From contig OX459104.1 in the NCBI GenBank assembly GCA_949775045.1, positions 10,215,655 through 10,279,654 of the forward strand: DNA of 64,000 nt. The letters run 5' to 3'. The first letter of the stretch is position 1, and every line of letters starts with the position of its first letter. This document shows, piece after piece, positions 45,646 through 57,450 of the stretch. A program made the position numbers and the translations under genes. The notes beneath the pieces are model-generated. The model made no database searches. It saw only the letters and a program-made list of their open reading frames with translations, and was not told where the DNA came from. This stretch comes from Metridium senile (taxonomy: Eukaryota > Cnidaria > Anthozoa > Actiniaria > Metridiidae).

Positions 45646-46430
45646 TGAAAAAACTCCAACACTTCAAAACTAAATTATAAAAGTTTCTTGAAGAAAAGTC
45701 CAATTTGCAGACAAACTTTATTTGCAAGGTACACTGCGCATTCTCATATCACACCACGCACCACTAAGCACCACATTTGGCATCCCACATTTGAGAAAGG
45801 TCGTGTATAATATAGTAGGAGCTTCATAGCATTGTTTCGGATGATGCCTCTAGTAAAGGTCAATGATGAGAGATTAAAACTGAGATTTTTACAAGTGTCA
45901 TAGGTACATAAAGACACACGTACCTTTATCATAAAGACACATGTGTTTTTATATAATGTACCTATGGCAGTGTTTTATGGGGTATAAAGGTCATGCATGT
46001 GAACAAATTGGAATGCCCCGATTGGACTAATAGCTCATGGATTATTAATGAGTTTTTTTATTAGAAATATAGGTTCCTGAAAGCTTAAATGTTAATCTTT
46101 TCAAAACCGTTGGTACATTTGGTTAATTTTGAAAGCTTTCTGAGTAAATGAGCAAAAGGCTTCAAAAGGTGCGTGTTCTACAGTGAGACGCTGTGGGTGG
46201 CGTGACCTTCAAAACTTGATACAAGCAAATGTATGGGATGAGTTTGATATGTTTGCTGCTTTCGCTTTTTATCTAACAAAATCTGCGCCTTAAATATTTG
46301 ATTATTTAAAAAAAACATATGGAGCCCTACCTCTGTTTACGTGATTACATGTTTCGATAAGCGAACGACACGGTATTTTTTTCAAACAAGAACAAACAAT
46401 ATATTAAACTGATATTATAATCGTTTGCCA
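45646..46430. other. Spacer without recognised content
   Basis: AT-rich, no ORF of interest. Confidence 0.35.
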
Positions 46431-46439
46431 GGTTATGGG

Positions 46440-46523
46440 TAGCCTCCTATGCAGCCGCTCCTTTGTGTCGTCAACTCGTATTGCGTGACGATATATACAA
46501 AGGAGCGGCTGCATAGGAGGCTA
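46440..46523. mobile_element. 84-bp MITE with perfect 9-bp target duplication
   Basis: TIRs TAGCCTCCTATGCAGCCGCT and complement (about 27 bp), flanked on both sides by GGTTATGGG (46431-46439, 46524-46532). TAGCCT ends and a 9-bp duplication recur in the element at 61324-62254. 9-bp duplications are typical of Mutator-like and Merlin-like transposons. Confidence 0.85.
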
Positions 46524-46532
46524 GGTTATGGG

Positions 46533-47388
46533 CTACCGTATGTTTTTGTGTACAGTCATTTCTGTTTAATGTTACCAAAAAGATACCAAAGGGAATTTAT
46601 ATACCAAAATATCAATGCCGCTTGCTTCGTGTGATTATCGATTACTCGCAAAACGTGTCTTAACCATCTTTTTATTCTCCCGCATTAGTCTAGTCTATAC
46701 GCGTAGTTTCAGCAGAACCGTCAACACCAAAAACAATGATATATATTTTGCATTGCTTTACATTTCTAAAAAAGGCTTACCCTTCATTTAGCTATAACTT
46801 AAATCAAAGGACATATTTTAAGAGATAAGTACTATGACTGCTAGCTAGCGCTGGGCATGTCAATTTATTTGTGACCATTCCTGCGGGTGCTGTGTTTTTT
46901 TAAGTCGGGAAAATAAAGAAACTAAGGTTTGATGATTGGGTCTACAAGGATTTAGAATTGATTATAAATTATGTTAACTTTCGATAAAGTTTATTTTCAA
47001 TCTAGAATAGAAATAAACTTCAGGACTCCGGTTTTACCTCACTGTTTCGGCTCGCAAACATTCGTCAGTTATTTGGCCTTTAAATTTAAAACCAGCCACG
47101 AAACCAATGATTCAAGTAATATTGAGCTCATCTTATCTTCAGTGTATAAGACCATCTTTATTTTATCAGTTCATCTTCTAAAATATCCAGAATCGATCCC
47201 TACAAATTCGTCTCGAAATACCTACATGTCCCCATAATTCTCGATGTTTGTTTTAGTTTGCATGTGTGCACCCTCAAGGTCACGTGATCGAACGGTTCAA
47301 CATCAAAACCGAAACAATAAGCCGGTTTTTCGTTTGTATTTGAAGGTCTTGTTGGTCGTGTGTGATTGGGAATATTTATTGTACCATT
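46533..47388. other. Spacer without recognised content
   Basis: Contains an 88-codon plus ORF (46971-47237), Ser/Thr-rich, without a motif, and a CACGTGAT box near 47281. No gene is supported. Confidence 0.35.
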
Positions 47389-47502
47389 TCGTATAATATA
47401 GTGCTAACGTTGATGATTTTGGAAGTTGGTTTCCAGTGAAGACTACAGGACGTCTTTTGTTTACCCTTCCATCATAATAGATCCATGTCAATCTGTATTG
47501 AA
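47389..47502 (-). pseudogene. Terminal-exon copy C of the USP-like gene
   Basis: Minus translation retains TWIYYDGRVNKRRPVVFTGN but then diverges by a small deletion and loses the NVSTILYELVQ end. It lies furthest from the gene and is the most decayed copy. Confidence 0.75.
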
Positions 47503-49020
47503 CATGAGATATGATAGAGATATAGAAGGCAACTTAGTAACACAATTTTGTATAAAATACAGAAAGATCCTTTATTGAACAGCTCATATAAGGTATTTCA
47601 TACAGAAAATGATTTTATTGTACAGTTTATATAGGATATATATAGAAAAATATATAGAACAGATTATATATAGTATATATATAGAAAGCAAGGTTATTGT
47701 TGAGTTGATAAGCGACATAGAAATCCACCTTATTGAACAAGTTCGTATAATATAGTGCTAACGTTGTATGATTTTGGAATCTGGTTTCCAGTGAAGACTA
47801 CAGGACGTCCTTTGTTCACCCTTCCATCATAATAGATCCATGTCAATCTGTACTTGACGATGAGATAGACGACTTTCATAAATGGCCGCCACTAATTATC
47901 ATAATATTCAAAATTGATGTTTTAAGAAAAAGAAAGTTATCATATGATATAGACATTCGCCATAACAATAACATGTGAAAGTTTGAGAAAAATGATTAAA
48001 TTTTCAAATTTATAGGCTTGAAGAATTTAAAAATTTAGAAAAACACAAAAACGAGGCAACAAAGGCCTCAACAGAAAATTAGATACAAATCTCTACATTT
48101 TTCATTGAACATAACTTCATTGGTATTTTAGCCAGAGCATCCAAACCTTCCAATAGCTTATTTTAGGTTGTTCTTTCACATGACATTGCTAAAATATTAA
48201 AATATCTGTTAACTTAAAAAATCATTTCATGCTACAATCTCGGCAAAAACTAATTGAGACAACTGCTTTGAAAATGGAACATTAGTCTTATAATGTAATG
48301 CGCGTGCTTTTGAGGCCAAAATTTGTTGTTAAAGCCACTCCCCCTCCCCCCACTACACATTTGTTGTTAAGGCCACTCCCCCTCCCCCCACTTAGTTAGT
48401 TTTTGCCGAGATTGTCTGTATGCATCAAATACGAAAAATCAGTAAAACGACCAAAATATCTTAATTTCTTTACAAAACAGTTTATAATAAGTATGAAAAA
48501 GACATATATGAGGGATTGGCAGTAGATTTCCTTTCATATACGAGCTGTATTGAAGGCAAAAGTATCGCTTATTTGCCTCAACTGTGAACGTCACGCAACA
48601 TTTGATATCTGGTATGGAGTAATTTTTGAAGCAAAATCGCTAGAATTTAAAAGGAATTGCATTCTAAGCTCTTTTTTGTCAGTTTGGTTAGCGTTGTTCA
48701 ACAAAACTATAACATCATTAAAAAATCAGTAAAACGACCAGATTTTTCATTTAGTTATGAAAGTGGTCTATATGATAGAGATATAGAAGGCAACTAATAA
48801 CACAGTTTGTATAAGATACAGAAAGATCCTTTATTGAATAGTTCACATCTTATAAGATATTTCATACAGAAAGCAATTTTAAATGTGTACAGTTTATATA
48901 GGATTTATATAGAAAAAACTTCATAATACAGTTTATAAGGGATATATATATATAAAGAGAGAGAGAGAGAAAGGTAATATATTGTTGAGTTGATAAGAGA
49001 CATATAGAATTAAAGCAACC
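47503..49020. repeat. Tandemly duplicated 3' region of the USP-like gene
   Basis: The block beginning GATAGAGATATAGAAGGCAA and containing CAGAAAGATCCTTTATTGAA occurs at 47512-47730 and again at 48775-49020, each directly downstream (minus sense) of a terminal-exon copy. Unit spacing is about 1.27 kb. The intervening 47870-48770 has no gene; it holds a duplicated CCACTCCCCCTCCCCCCACT block at 48334-48402. Confidence 0.75.
47730..47862 (-). pseudogene. Terminal-exon copy B of the USP-like gene
   Basis: Minus translation gives IVKYRLTWIYYDGRVNKGRP through YNVSTILYELVQ and a stop, in frame and with almost no changes relative to the exon at 49021-49207. The segment with the conserved DRHY is absent (homology starts abruptly at 47862), and there is no splice acceptor in the equivalent place. 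Confidence 0.8.
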
Positions 49021-52000
49021 TTATTGAACAAGTTCGTATAATATAGTGCTAACGTTGTATGCTTTTGGAATCTGGTTTCCAGTGAAGACTACAGGACGTC
49101 CTTTGTTTACCCTTCCATCATAATAGATCCATGTCAATCTGTACTTGACGATGCAAACATAATGTCGGTCTTTCTCGCTATAAAATGTTATAGCTTTTAA
49201 CGAATACCTACAAAAGATTGCCAATGTATAAGAAATAGAGGATATTAAAGGGGAGCGCGTAGATACCGATTTTATATTCGAGTGTTGAATTGATATCTCA
49301 CAATTTTAAGACACTGAGGGTACACTGCAAAAACGGCTGAGTAGGTACAACACAGTATGTTGTGTTAACCATGCATTCAGGATAACACTTTATAGTGAGT
49401 AAACCCAACTCTATTGTGAGTAACCCCTACTCATTATTGAGTAAAAGTGAGGTTAAACTCAATATATTGAGTACATTGTACTCAATGGTGCGTCTTCATC
49501 TATGTTTACTCTCAAAAATGAGTTGGGTTTACTCACTATAAAGTGTTATCCTGAATGCATGGTTAACGCAATATACTGTGTTGTACCTACTCAGCCGTTT
49601 TTGCAGTGAAGTCAGGCGGGACTCAAACCCCGACCTCCCTCATGCAATTCAGATGCTATACTAATTAATATAGCCAACCCGTATTAGCCTGGTTAGCCTT
49701 CCCAATGTCCCTACGTACATCGTTTTAATTTGTCTCCCATTTTACATTCGTCATCTTCCTTTATTAGATAGTTTCTTCCATCCCACTTTCGTTCCTTTGT
49801 TTTTCTTTCTACCTCCATCGATTCTTTCTAATCCTCTTCCTTCTTACATTCCTTCCTTGCTTTCTTGCTTCCACACTTCCTTCCTTCTTTCCTTGACTTC
49901 CTCCCTACCTTAGCTGCTTTCTTTCTTTCTACTTCCCTCTCTTCATTCATTCTTATTATTTTCCTTCTTACTTTCCTTCTTTTTTTCATTCCCTACTTGA
50001 AATCACCCCTACAATCACTGCCTAAAACTCGCAGAATTTACATTACTCACATTTTGCCCAGCACATTAATCTTCTTAGGAAGATTGTTAGGGTTTACGTT
50101 GACTCCCATTAATAACATAACCTCTACGTCGATTGGAATAAGAAGAGGGAACTTTGAATTTCCATCAAAGGTTCGTGGATGCATCTCTCTGACGCCATCG
50201 CAGTACTTGGCGTGTATGTTACTAAAACAAAGAGAAAGAGAAAATAAATATATTAATTTTTTTTGTGAAAGTAATAAGTCATGCGCATGCTTAGAAAAAA
50301 TAAAATAATAAGCATCATGATGCACCTTAATATGACAAATGGGTTGCCATCCTATTTTAAGATGATGCACATTTAATTTCCAAGATGGAAAGAAAATATC
50401 CGCACATGTATACACCTATATCAAAACGGTTCTCATCCCTTCCAAATGTACCCAATGTGACCGATCATTCAAACGAAAAAAGAAATTATAGGGATGCACC
50501 TATATCAAAAGAAGCTCATCCAATCCCAATGTGACAGTTCATTTCTAAATAGAACGGAATAGTAGCTTTACACCAACAATAGCTGTCATACAAACTATGG
50601 CATCAAACGTTCGATTACATGAATGCAAAGTAGCTCATTAATTAGCTGATCTTACCTGCCATCCTGGGTGCATTGTGACAGGGAAGATTCTTGCAGCCAC
50701 GATACTATGGTATCCTTTAGTTGTGTGTGCGGATCGCACCATCCCAAAGACTGATTACACTCGATAATCCGTTTCTTCTTAGCACAGCTATTCGACGTAC
50801 ATAATGACACTTGTTTGTTCTTGAAGAGGACATCCATATGCTTTAGAAAATAGAGATACTCATTTCCAAAGAAATCAGCTCGTTTAAATTTCACATTAAT
50901 AGAATTAGCACTCAAAAGCATTTTCTTTATGTGATTAAACTTTCCTTGTTGATATAGACTTTCAATGTCTTGAAGCAATTTGCAGTCAGGTTGATTGACT
51001 CTGGCTCTAACAAGTTCGTTGTCCTGGTATAAGCTATGTAAGATAACAAGCCAGCCGTCTATAGGGCACGTGTTAGTGAAAGCAACTGATCCATGAGGAG
51101 CAATGTTAGCTGATCCACCCCACACTGGATAGTGATCCATGTTCCAGGTACAACTAACTGGTGAAACAACAGGCTTAATTGGTTGAGTTGTGGAGATGAG
51201 CATGTGATCGCCAGATTCTCTCACACTACCTTTAAAGCTATCTGTAGTTCGCTGCAAGTACTGGACAGTACCCACAGGTCTTTCCCTATATCGCTTATTT
51301 TGTTCCTTTCGAGGTTCTAGGCCCTTTATCTTTTGTGATGATGCTTGCGATATCTTGGATTGCGGTCGAAGAGGATTAGAAGGTTTCAAAGCCTTTTTCT
51401 CGGTAATCAAAGGTAAGTTTTGTTGTTGGTTTTGCACAGGATAAATAGGCGTTGTCTGAACGTTTGATTTCAAATGCTGCCCTTCCGAGAGAGACGGGAA
51501 ATCGTTAACTTTAAACATAGTGTTTTGGTTCCTAGATTGATTCATACTTGGCTGATGTTTCTGGGAAATGGCTTGTCTTCTCGTTGTTTGATATTTTGAA
51601 TGCGCACGGCTTAATGATGGAAAATCTTTATTGCTAAATTTGGCGTACGCATCCTGGCTTGTTGTCTGCTTGATCTGGTGCTGGTGTTTTGGCAAAGACG
51701 ATAATGATTTTGGTTGAGTACCGAGGGGAGGAAAATCAAGGACGCTCAAAGTATTTTCCTGAATTGTTTGTACACAGCGCTGGTCTTTCAAAGCAGTTGG
51801 GGAGGTCGTGGGTGTTTTAGCAGCCATTTGCTGATGGTTTAGTAAAGGTAAATCGTCCCTTTCCAACTTGGTGTCATGTTTTTCCGGATTACCGCGCTGG
51901 TCTTTCAGAACATTTGAGGAGGACGTCTTAGATGGTTTAGAAGATGGTCTTTGACAATTTTGTGGTGGGTTGATATTGTCACTTAACTTGGTATCCGCCT

Positions 52001-55000
52001 TGTTCTTCTTTATGCACGAGTGGTCGGTGTAAGCATTCAAGGGTGCACGCGATGATTTGTCCTTGGCGGAAGTAGGTTGGTCGGTCTGAACATTCAATGG
52101 TGCACGCGATGATTTGTCCTTGGCGGAAGTCGGTTGGTCAGCCTCAACATTCAAGGGTGCACGCGATGATTTGTCCTTGGCGGAAGTCGGTTGGTCGGTC
52201 TGAACATTCAATGGTGCACGCGATGATTTGTCCTTGGCGAAAGTCGGTTGCTCGGCCTGAACATTCAATGGTGCACGCGATGATTTGTCCTTGGCGGAAG
52301 TCGGTTGCTCGGCCTGAACATTCAATGGTGCACGCGATGATTTGTCCTTGGCGGAAGTCGGTTGCTCGGCCTGAACATTCAATGGTGCTCGCCATGATTT
52401 GTCTTTGGCGGAAGTAAGTTGGTCGGCCTGAACATTCAATGGTGCAGGCGATGATTTGTCCTTGGTGGAAGTGTTCGTCTTGATGTCTTTAGATGAAGAC
52501 GACAACGAATCACTACTAACCTCCTTGTCTTTCTCACCGAACACTTTTTGATGTTCTTTGTTTTTCTTCCTCTGCCGTCTTGACCTTGCATTTTTTCTAC
52601 GTTGCTGTGGTGTCTTGGTTGTTAATGTCTCCTCAACGGTCGGTTCTGTAACCTTGCAAGTAGTATCCTTCTTAGGTACAGCGTTTTTATTACATGACTG
52701 CTCTACACTGGAGCTCTGATCGTTGTTGTCCAATGGAGCTTCTCCAAGAGATGCCTTCTCAACATTAGAGTTATCCTGGTAGTTGACCAATGCAGTGTCT
52801 TTATCAGATCTAGATGGCAACTCTACACTGGATCTCTGATCGTTGTTTACCAAAGATGCTTCTCTAAGAGATGACTTCTCAACATTAGAGTTCTTCTGGT
52901 AGTTGACCAATGCAACGCCTTGATCACATGGCTTCTCTACAGTAGAGCTTCCAACGATGTTTACCAATGCAGTGTCTTTATCAGATCTAGATGGCAACTC
53001 TACACTGGATCTCTGATCGTTGTTTACCAAAGATGCTTCTCTAAGAGATGACTTCTCAACATTAGAGTTCTTCTGGTAGTTGACCAATGCAACGCCTTGA
53101 TCACATGGCTTCTCTACAGTAGAGCTTCCAACGATGTTTACCAATGCATTGTCTTTATCAGATCTAGATATATATAGCAACTGTACACTGGAGCTCTGAT
53201 CGTTGTTGATCAATGGAGCTACTCTAAGAGATAACTTCTCAACATTAGAGTTCTTCTGGTATTTGACCAATGCAACGCCTTGATCACAGGGCTTCTCTTC
53301 AATAGAGCTCCCTTCGATGTTTACCAATGTAGTGTTTTTATCAGATCTAGATAGCAACTCTACACTTGAGCTTTGATCGTTGTTTACCAAAGATGCTTCT
53401 CTAAGAGATAACTTCTCAACATTAGAGTTCTTCTGGTATTTGACCAATGCAACGCCTTGATCACAGGGCTTTTCTGCAGTAGAGCTCCCTTCGATGTTTA
53501 CCAATGCAGTGTTTTTATCAGATCTAGATGGTAACTCTACACTGGAGCTCTGATCGTTGTTGGCCAAGGATGATTTCTGAACATTAGGGTTCTTCTGGTA
53601 TCCAACCAATTCAACGCCTTGAGCACACAGATTCTCGAAGGTAGATCTCCCAACGATGTCTACCAATGCAGTGTTTTTATCAGATCTAGATAGCAACTGT
53701 ACACTGGAGCTCTGATCGTTGTTGATCAATGGAGCTACTCTAAGAGATAACTTCTCTTTCTGGTAGTTGACCAAAGGTAGAGAAATTGTCTTGTCTAAAA
53801 GAAAAAAGTGAATATTAAGCCAAAACGAGCTTGGAAATTATTGATAGAATTAAGAAATTTAATTGTATATTGATTCAATATGTACCCAAAGAACTGTAGG
53901 TAGATATTAAAAAAAAAAAAAATCAGTGAAGCTGAGAAGGGTCTGGGTAAGAGAATGTCACATAATCCCGCTCAATCCGACAAAGCGTCTGAATTTCTAT
54001 ATTCACCAACGTATATTTGAATAGGGGGTTCCAGAAGTGTCCCATTAGCCACAGGACAACCCCTAGCGCCGCAATTACCCCCTATTTATTTAAGACATTT
54101 AGGGACCGGACATCCCCTAACACCTTAAGAGCCCTTTATTTGCAATTCGGACACAAATTACAAATTTCTTGATCCACCCCTGTCAGTTCATGCAAATAAG
54201 TAATTCTGCTATAACTGTACCCTCATGGTGATGAAGTTTCTTGTCATCGTCTTTTTTAGAAGATCTATTCTTGTCGAGGTGGTTGGTAGATGACTTCTTA
54301 AGTTTTTTGGTTTTGCTAATGAATAATCGAGGAAATTGTTTAGCGATAATGATAATAAAAAGCATTGCTAACGATAGCTACAGCGATAATGATAAAGCTA
54401 ACGATAGCCATAGCGATCGATAATGACAATGCTTACGATAATATAATACGATAATGGAAACGATAACAATAACGATAATGATGACAATAAAGATAACGAT
54501 AAAATGAGAACAATAATGATAACGATAACGATTACGCAAATGAAAACGATAGCGATAATGGTAATGAAAACAATAACTATAATAATAACGATAAAAATAA
54601 CGATAATGATATTGATAATGATAATGATACCGATAACAATAACGATAACTAGAACGATAACAAAAACAATAACGATAACTTGATCAAAACGATAACGATA
54701 ATGATAACTAAAACGACAACAATAGCGATAACGGTAATGATTACGAAAACAACAACAAATAATACAAAAAATCATGAAAACTATTCTGCTTTTGTACAAA
54801 CTGAGGGAAAATGGAATAAAACTAAACTAAATATTTGTTTATCTATATCCATTTCACATGCATAAATAAAGTCACTTACATTTTGAAGACGATTAGGAAT
54901 ACAACGACAAATAAAGCGACCGCTGGAATCACACACAAGAACAAAGCATTGGTGTGATTTTGTGCTTTTGTCACCGATATCACAGGATACTTGTTTTCTG

Positions 55001-56288
55001 TGACATACACGGGTTGTATGTGTAGATGATCGTCTGTAAAATAAATGTTGAAGAAAGTTCATGGTATGTAAAACAGTTAGGTTATTTCTTGTTTATTTAT
55101 TTTATTTCAATTTTATATGTCTTCATTCTTCATTCCATTCTATGTTTACTAGCTCAAATAAGTTTCTTACTTCTTTATTTCGTTTTTGATTAGAATCAAA
55201 ATCCTCCTTTAATTTTTCGCTCCTAAAACTGTATATCCTTGCCACTTATATTTGTTGCTTCGTTAAACTTTAATTTCTTGTCATGTTTTCAATGCTCCTT
55301 TTATTTCTGATTTAAACTCTCTTCACCTCGTAACCAGGCACTTGTTTTACGGCTTCTCTTTCTACGTATGTACTTCATTCCTTATCTAGGTCCCTTCTTA
55401 CTTCATTCCCCCATCTCTCTCGGCCTTCCTCCTCCCCGCCCTCTTCTTCACTTCTTCCCTTTCTTATTTCATTCCTACTTCGATCACGTCTTTTTTCTTC
55501 TTTCCCTCCTTCCTTTCTTCTCTCCTTCCTTCTCTCCCTCACTCCTTCTTTCCCTACGTACCTCCTCGTTCTTTCCCTCCTTCCTTTCTTCTCTCCTTTC
55601 TTTCTTCCAACCCTCTGTCTTTCCCACTTTCCTTCCTTGCCCATTTCTTTCCCCATGCTTTATTTCCACAATACCTTCCCACTGTTTCCTCCCGCCTCCA
55701 TTATTACACACAGCTCTTCATGCATGCATCCATCCATCCTTCCATCCTTCCTTCGTAACAATTTTTTTTCTTCTATTTCTTTGATTCATTTTTTTAGCGA
55801 GTCATTTTTCTCCCTTTGTCTATTCCTTCATTCAAATTATGTTTTACAATTTCCTTAATTATGCGCAGAATTTATTATACAAGTATTTTACTACATCCAT
55901 ACCTTTGTAATTTAGTGAGGCCGTGTGCCTGAAGTTGAACCATCGTCGTGTAAACTTTGGAATTGTTTCTTTTTTTCTTCTCTCGTATCTTGGAGGAACT
56001 TCTACACGAACTTTGGAGACAATCTGCTGAGATGTCTTCCCTTCAATGCCACCTAAAAAAATGACAAGAATATAAATTGAAAAATGTCTTCCTGAGATCT
56101 AGAAATATCTGAATAAATATTGAATGATGATTGTCCTTAGTTTTCTTACCTTTGTTGTAGAAAGGCAGGTATTCAATTTTGAAAATGTCATACTGCGGAA
56201 AGTATGTTTTCACGATGTATATACCTCCTCCAAAAAATCCTCCTGCTATGCAAGAGTACAAGATGCTGAGCAAAAGCTCTGGAATCAT
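49021..56288 (-). CDS. Membrane-anchored USP-like protein with long repeat region
   Basis: Exons (minus): 56150-56288, 55903-56052, 54880-55033, 54221-54315, 50656-53794, 50051-50221, 49021-49207. All junctions are GT-AG, phases fit at every joint, and the total is 4035 nt (1344 aa). Order: N-terminal hydrophobic segment (LLLSILYSCIAGGFFGGGIY), a basic/polar loop with an NHT glycosylation site, a second hydrophobic segment (LFLCVIPAVALFVVVFLIVF, about residue 130-150), a Lys-rich linker, about six 60-aa repeats, eight 19-aa repeats, a Gln/Ser/Pro-rich stretch, then a peptidase C19-like domain. The Cys box is FTNTCPIDGWLVILHSLYQ (Cys near residue 1089), candidate zinc Cys pairs follow, and the His box is DRHYVCIVKYRLTWIYYDGR (His near 1298). 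USPs remove ubiquitin; activity here is inferred. No known family combines these parts in my memory. Confidence 0.65.
49323..49608. mobile_element. 286-bp MITE with CACTGCAAAAA ends
   Basis: TIRs of about 85 bp, CACTGCAAAAACGGCTGAGT and complement, lie in intron 6 of the USP-like gene. The CACTG start suggests a CACTA/Chapaev-type family; the target duplication is not clear. Confidence 0.7.
49780..49995. repeat. Pyrimidine-rich (CTTT/CCTT)n tract
   Basis: CT-rich imperfect tetranucleotide tract in intron 6 of the USP-like gene; it gives a spurious ORF. Confidence 0.7.
52025..52480 (-). repeat. 57-bp coding tandem repeat, eight copies
   Basis: Each unit encodes 19 aa around AKDKSSRAPLNVQAEQPTS. 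Copies differ mainly at the last residues (QAEQ, QTDQ, VEAD, AYTD). Near-identity at DNA level implies recent expansion or homogenisation. A second repeat array, about 180 bp per unit, spans 52740-53790. Confidence 0.9.
54350..54770. repeat. (AACGATAACGATAATGAT)n tract
   Basis: Imperfect hexanucleotide-type repeat in intron 3 of the USP-like gene. Confidence 0.8.
55370..55790. repeat. Pyrimidine-rich (CCTT)n tract
   Basis: CT-rich tract in intron 2 of the USP-like gene; long Pro/Ser/Phe-rich or Glu/Arg-rich ORFs on either strand are artefacts of it. Confidence 0.8.
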
Positions 56289-56371
56289 TTCAAGTAAATA
56301 ACTTTGTTGAATTTCGCTATAAGCAAAAATTTGCGTGTCGTTCTGAAAACTTCGCGCAAAAAAATGAATCG

Positions 56372-56415
56372 TGACGTCAAATTACATTGTGATGTCATCC
56401 ATGATCTTTACGTCA
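56372..56415. promoter_or_regulatory. CRE-like sites upstream of the USP-like gene
   Basis: A palindromic TGACGTCA at 56372-56379 and a half-site TACGTCA at 56409-56415 lie 85-130 bp upstream of the start codon. CREB/ATF-type factors bind such sites; function is inferred. Confidence 0.35.
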
Positions 56416-57420
56416 TAATTTTTCTCGCGCTGTACTCGTAAACCTATCGGAAAAGTCCGGGAGAAACGTTTTTCTTAATTTTAGTTTCTTTTACTAGCTA
56501 TTAGTTAATATTTGTTAACATTTTATATTGATATTGTTCTTGTTACTACATTTTAAGGTTCATTTGCATCTTATTATTTTGGGCATCTTTTATTCGTAAA
56601 GAAAGTTCGGTCTTTCGTCGTAGATTCGTCGTTGTTCGGAAAACTGACTTGAAATCAAACATTCGAACAAGAAAATACAAATATTTCTTATTCTTGTAAC
56701 TCAAAACATTAATTGAAACTAAATGCAGATGAAATGTTTCGGTTATTCAAAAGTGCGCGCATTATTATTATTATTTATTATTATTAAACAATCCTCAAAA
56801 ATTAACCAACTTAAGTCTTTTTTCTAAACCAACTATTTAACTGTTTATTTAATATTTACATTTTTGCATTATTGTATTTTTTCTCACTTTGTATCGATAA
56901 TTTGCCTTCTTCATTTTAACTACGTCATATGGTATTTATAATTAGTTTACAGGACCTTCTTGAAAATCACTAATGTGAAGGAGCATCCTGTTAAAATATC
57001 ATTAAATAAATAAATAAATAAATGTGTGGGATACCTTTGGTGCGCAAATTAGTACTTCAAGATGGCGGATAAATTCACTCCTGGTTGTACAAGTTTATAC
57101 CCGCCCTCGAATAAGCGCCGCATTTTAACAACGCTATAATGTTACTCTAGAAAAGCATTGGAAATACATTTTTATCAAGAGCTATATTCTTCAGTTCAAA
57201 GCAATTATATTTCACCGCTCGCAAAAAAACTTATCTCTCCAATATTCAAGTAAAATTTAAAATCGCCGCTGCGCTTATTCAAAAAAAAAGGTATCAATGA
57301 TAACTAAGTTATTCATGCTTTTTTCAAAAGTGTAAAAAAAAGTAAACAAAAAAAAAAAAGAAGGAAAAGAATAAAATAGAAATCTAGGTTCCTGGAGACT
57401 GAGTACTAGCTAGAGTAAAT
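56416..57420. other. Intergenic region between divergent genes
   Basis: Separates the USP-like gene (minus) from LIN7 (plus). It contains (ATT)n at 56762-56785, a (TAAA)n run at 57000-57022 and A-rich runs near 57330-57375. No coding sequence seen. It may hold both promoters. Confidence 0.5.
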
Positions 57421-57426
57421 CACGTG
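57421..57426. promoter_or_regulatory. CACGTG E-box 25 bp before the LIN7 start
   Basis: ATCACGTGACC is a palindromic E-box of USF/TFEB/MYC type, directly in front of the first exon. No TATA box is visible, so initiation near it is plausible. Confidence 0.4.
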
Positions 57427-57450
57427 ACCTCCTACCCTAACACTTCCAAA

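Noticed and set aside
52097..52417. Repeat ORF on the plus strand (MVHAMICPWRKSV units)
   Set aside because: Antisense shadow of the 57-bp coding repeat of the USP-like gene.
54781..55062. Cys-rich ORF (CHRKQVSCDIGDK...) that looks EGF-like
   Set aside because: Splice phases show that the used frame here is the one encoding VTENKYPVISVTKAQNHTNA and a hydrophobic segment; the Cys-rich frame does not join to either neighbour.
55368..55858. Pro/Ser/Phe-rich and Glu/Arg-rich ORFs
   Set aside because: Frames through a CCTT tract in an intron of the USP-like gene.
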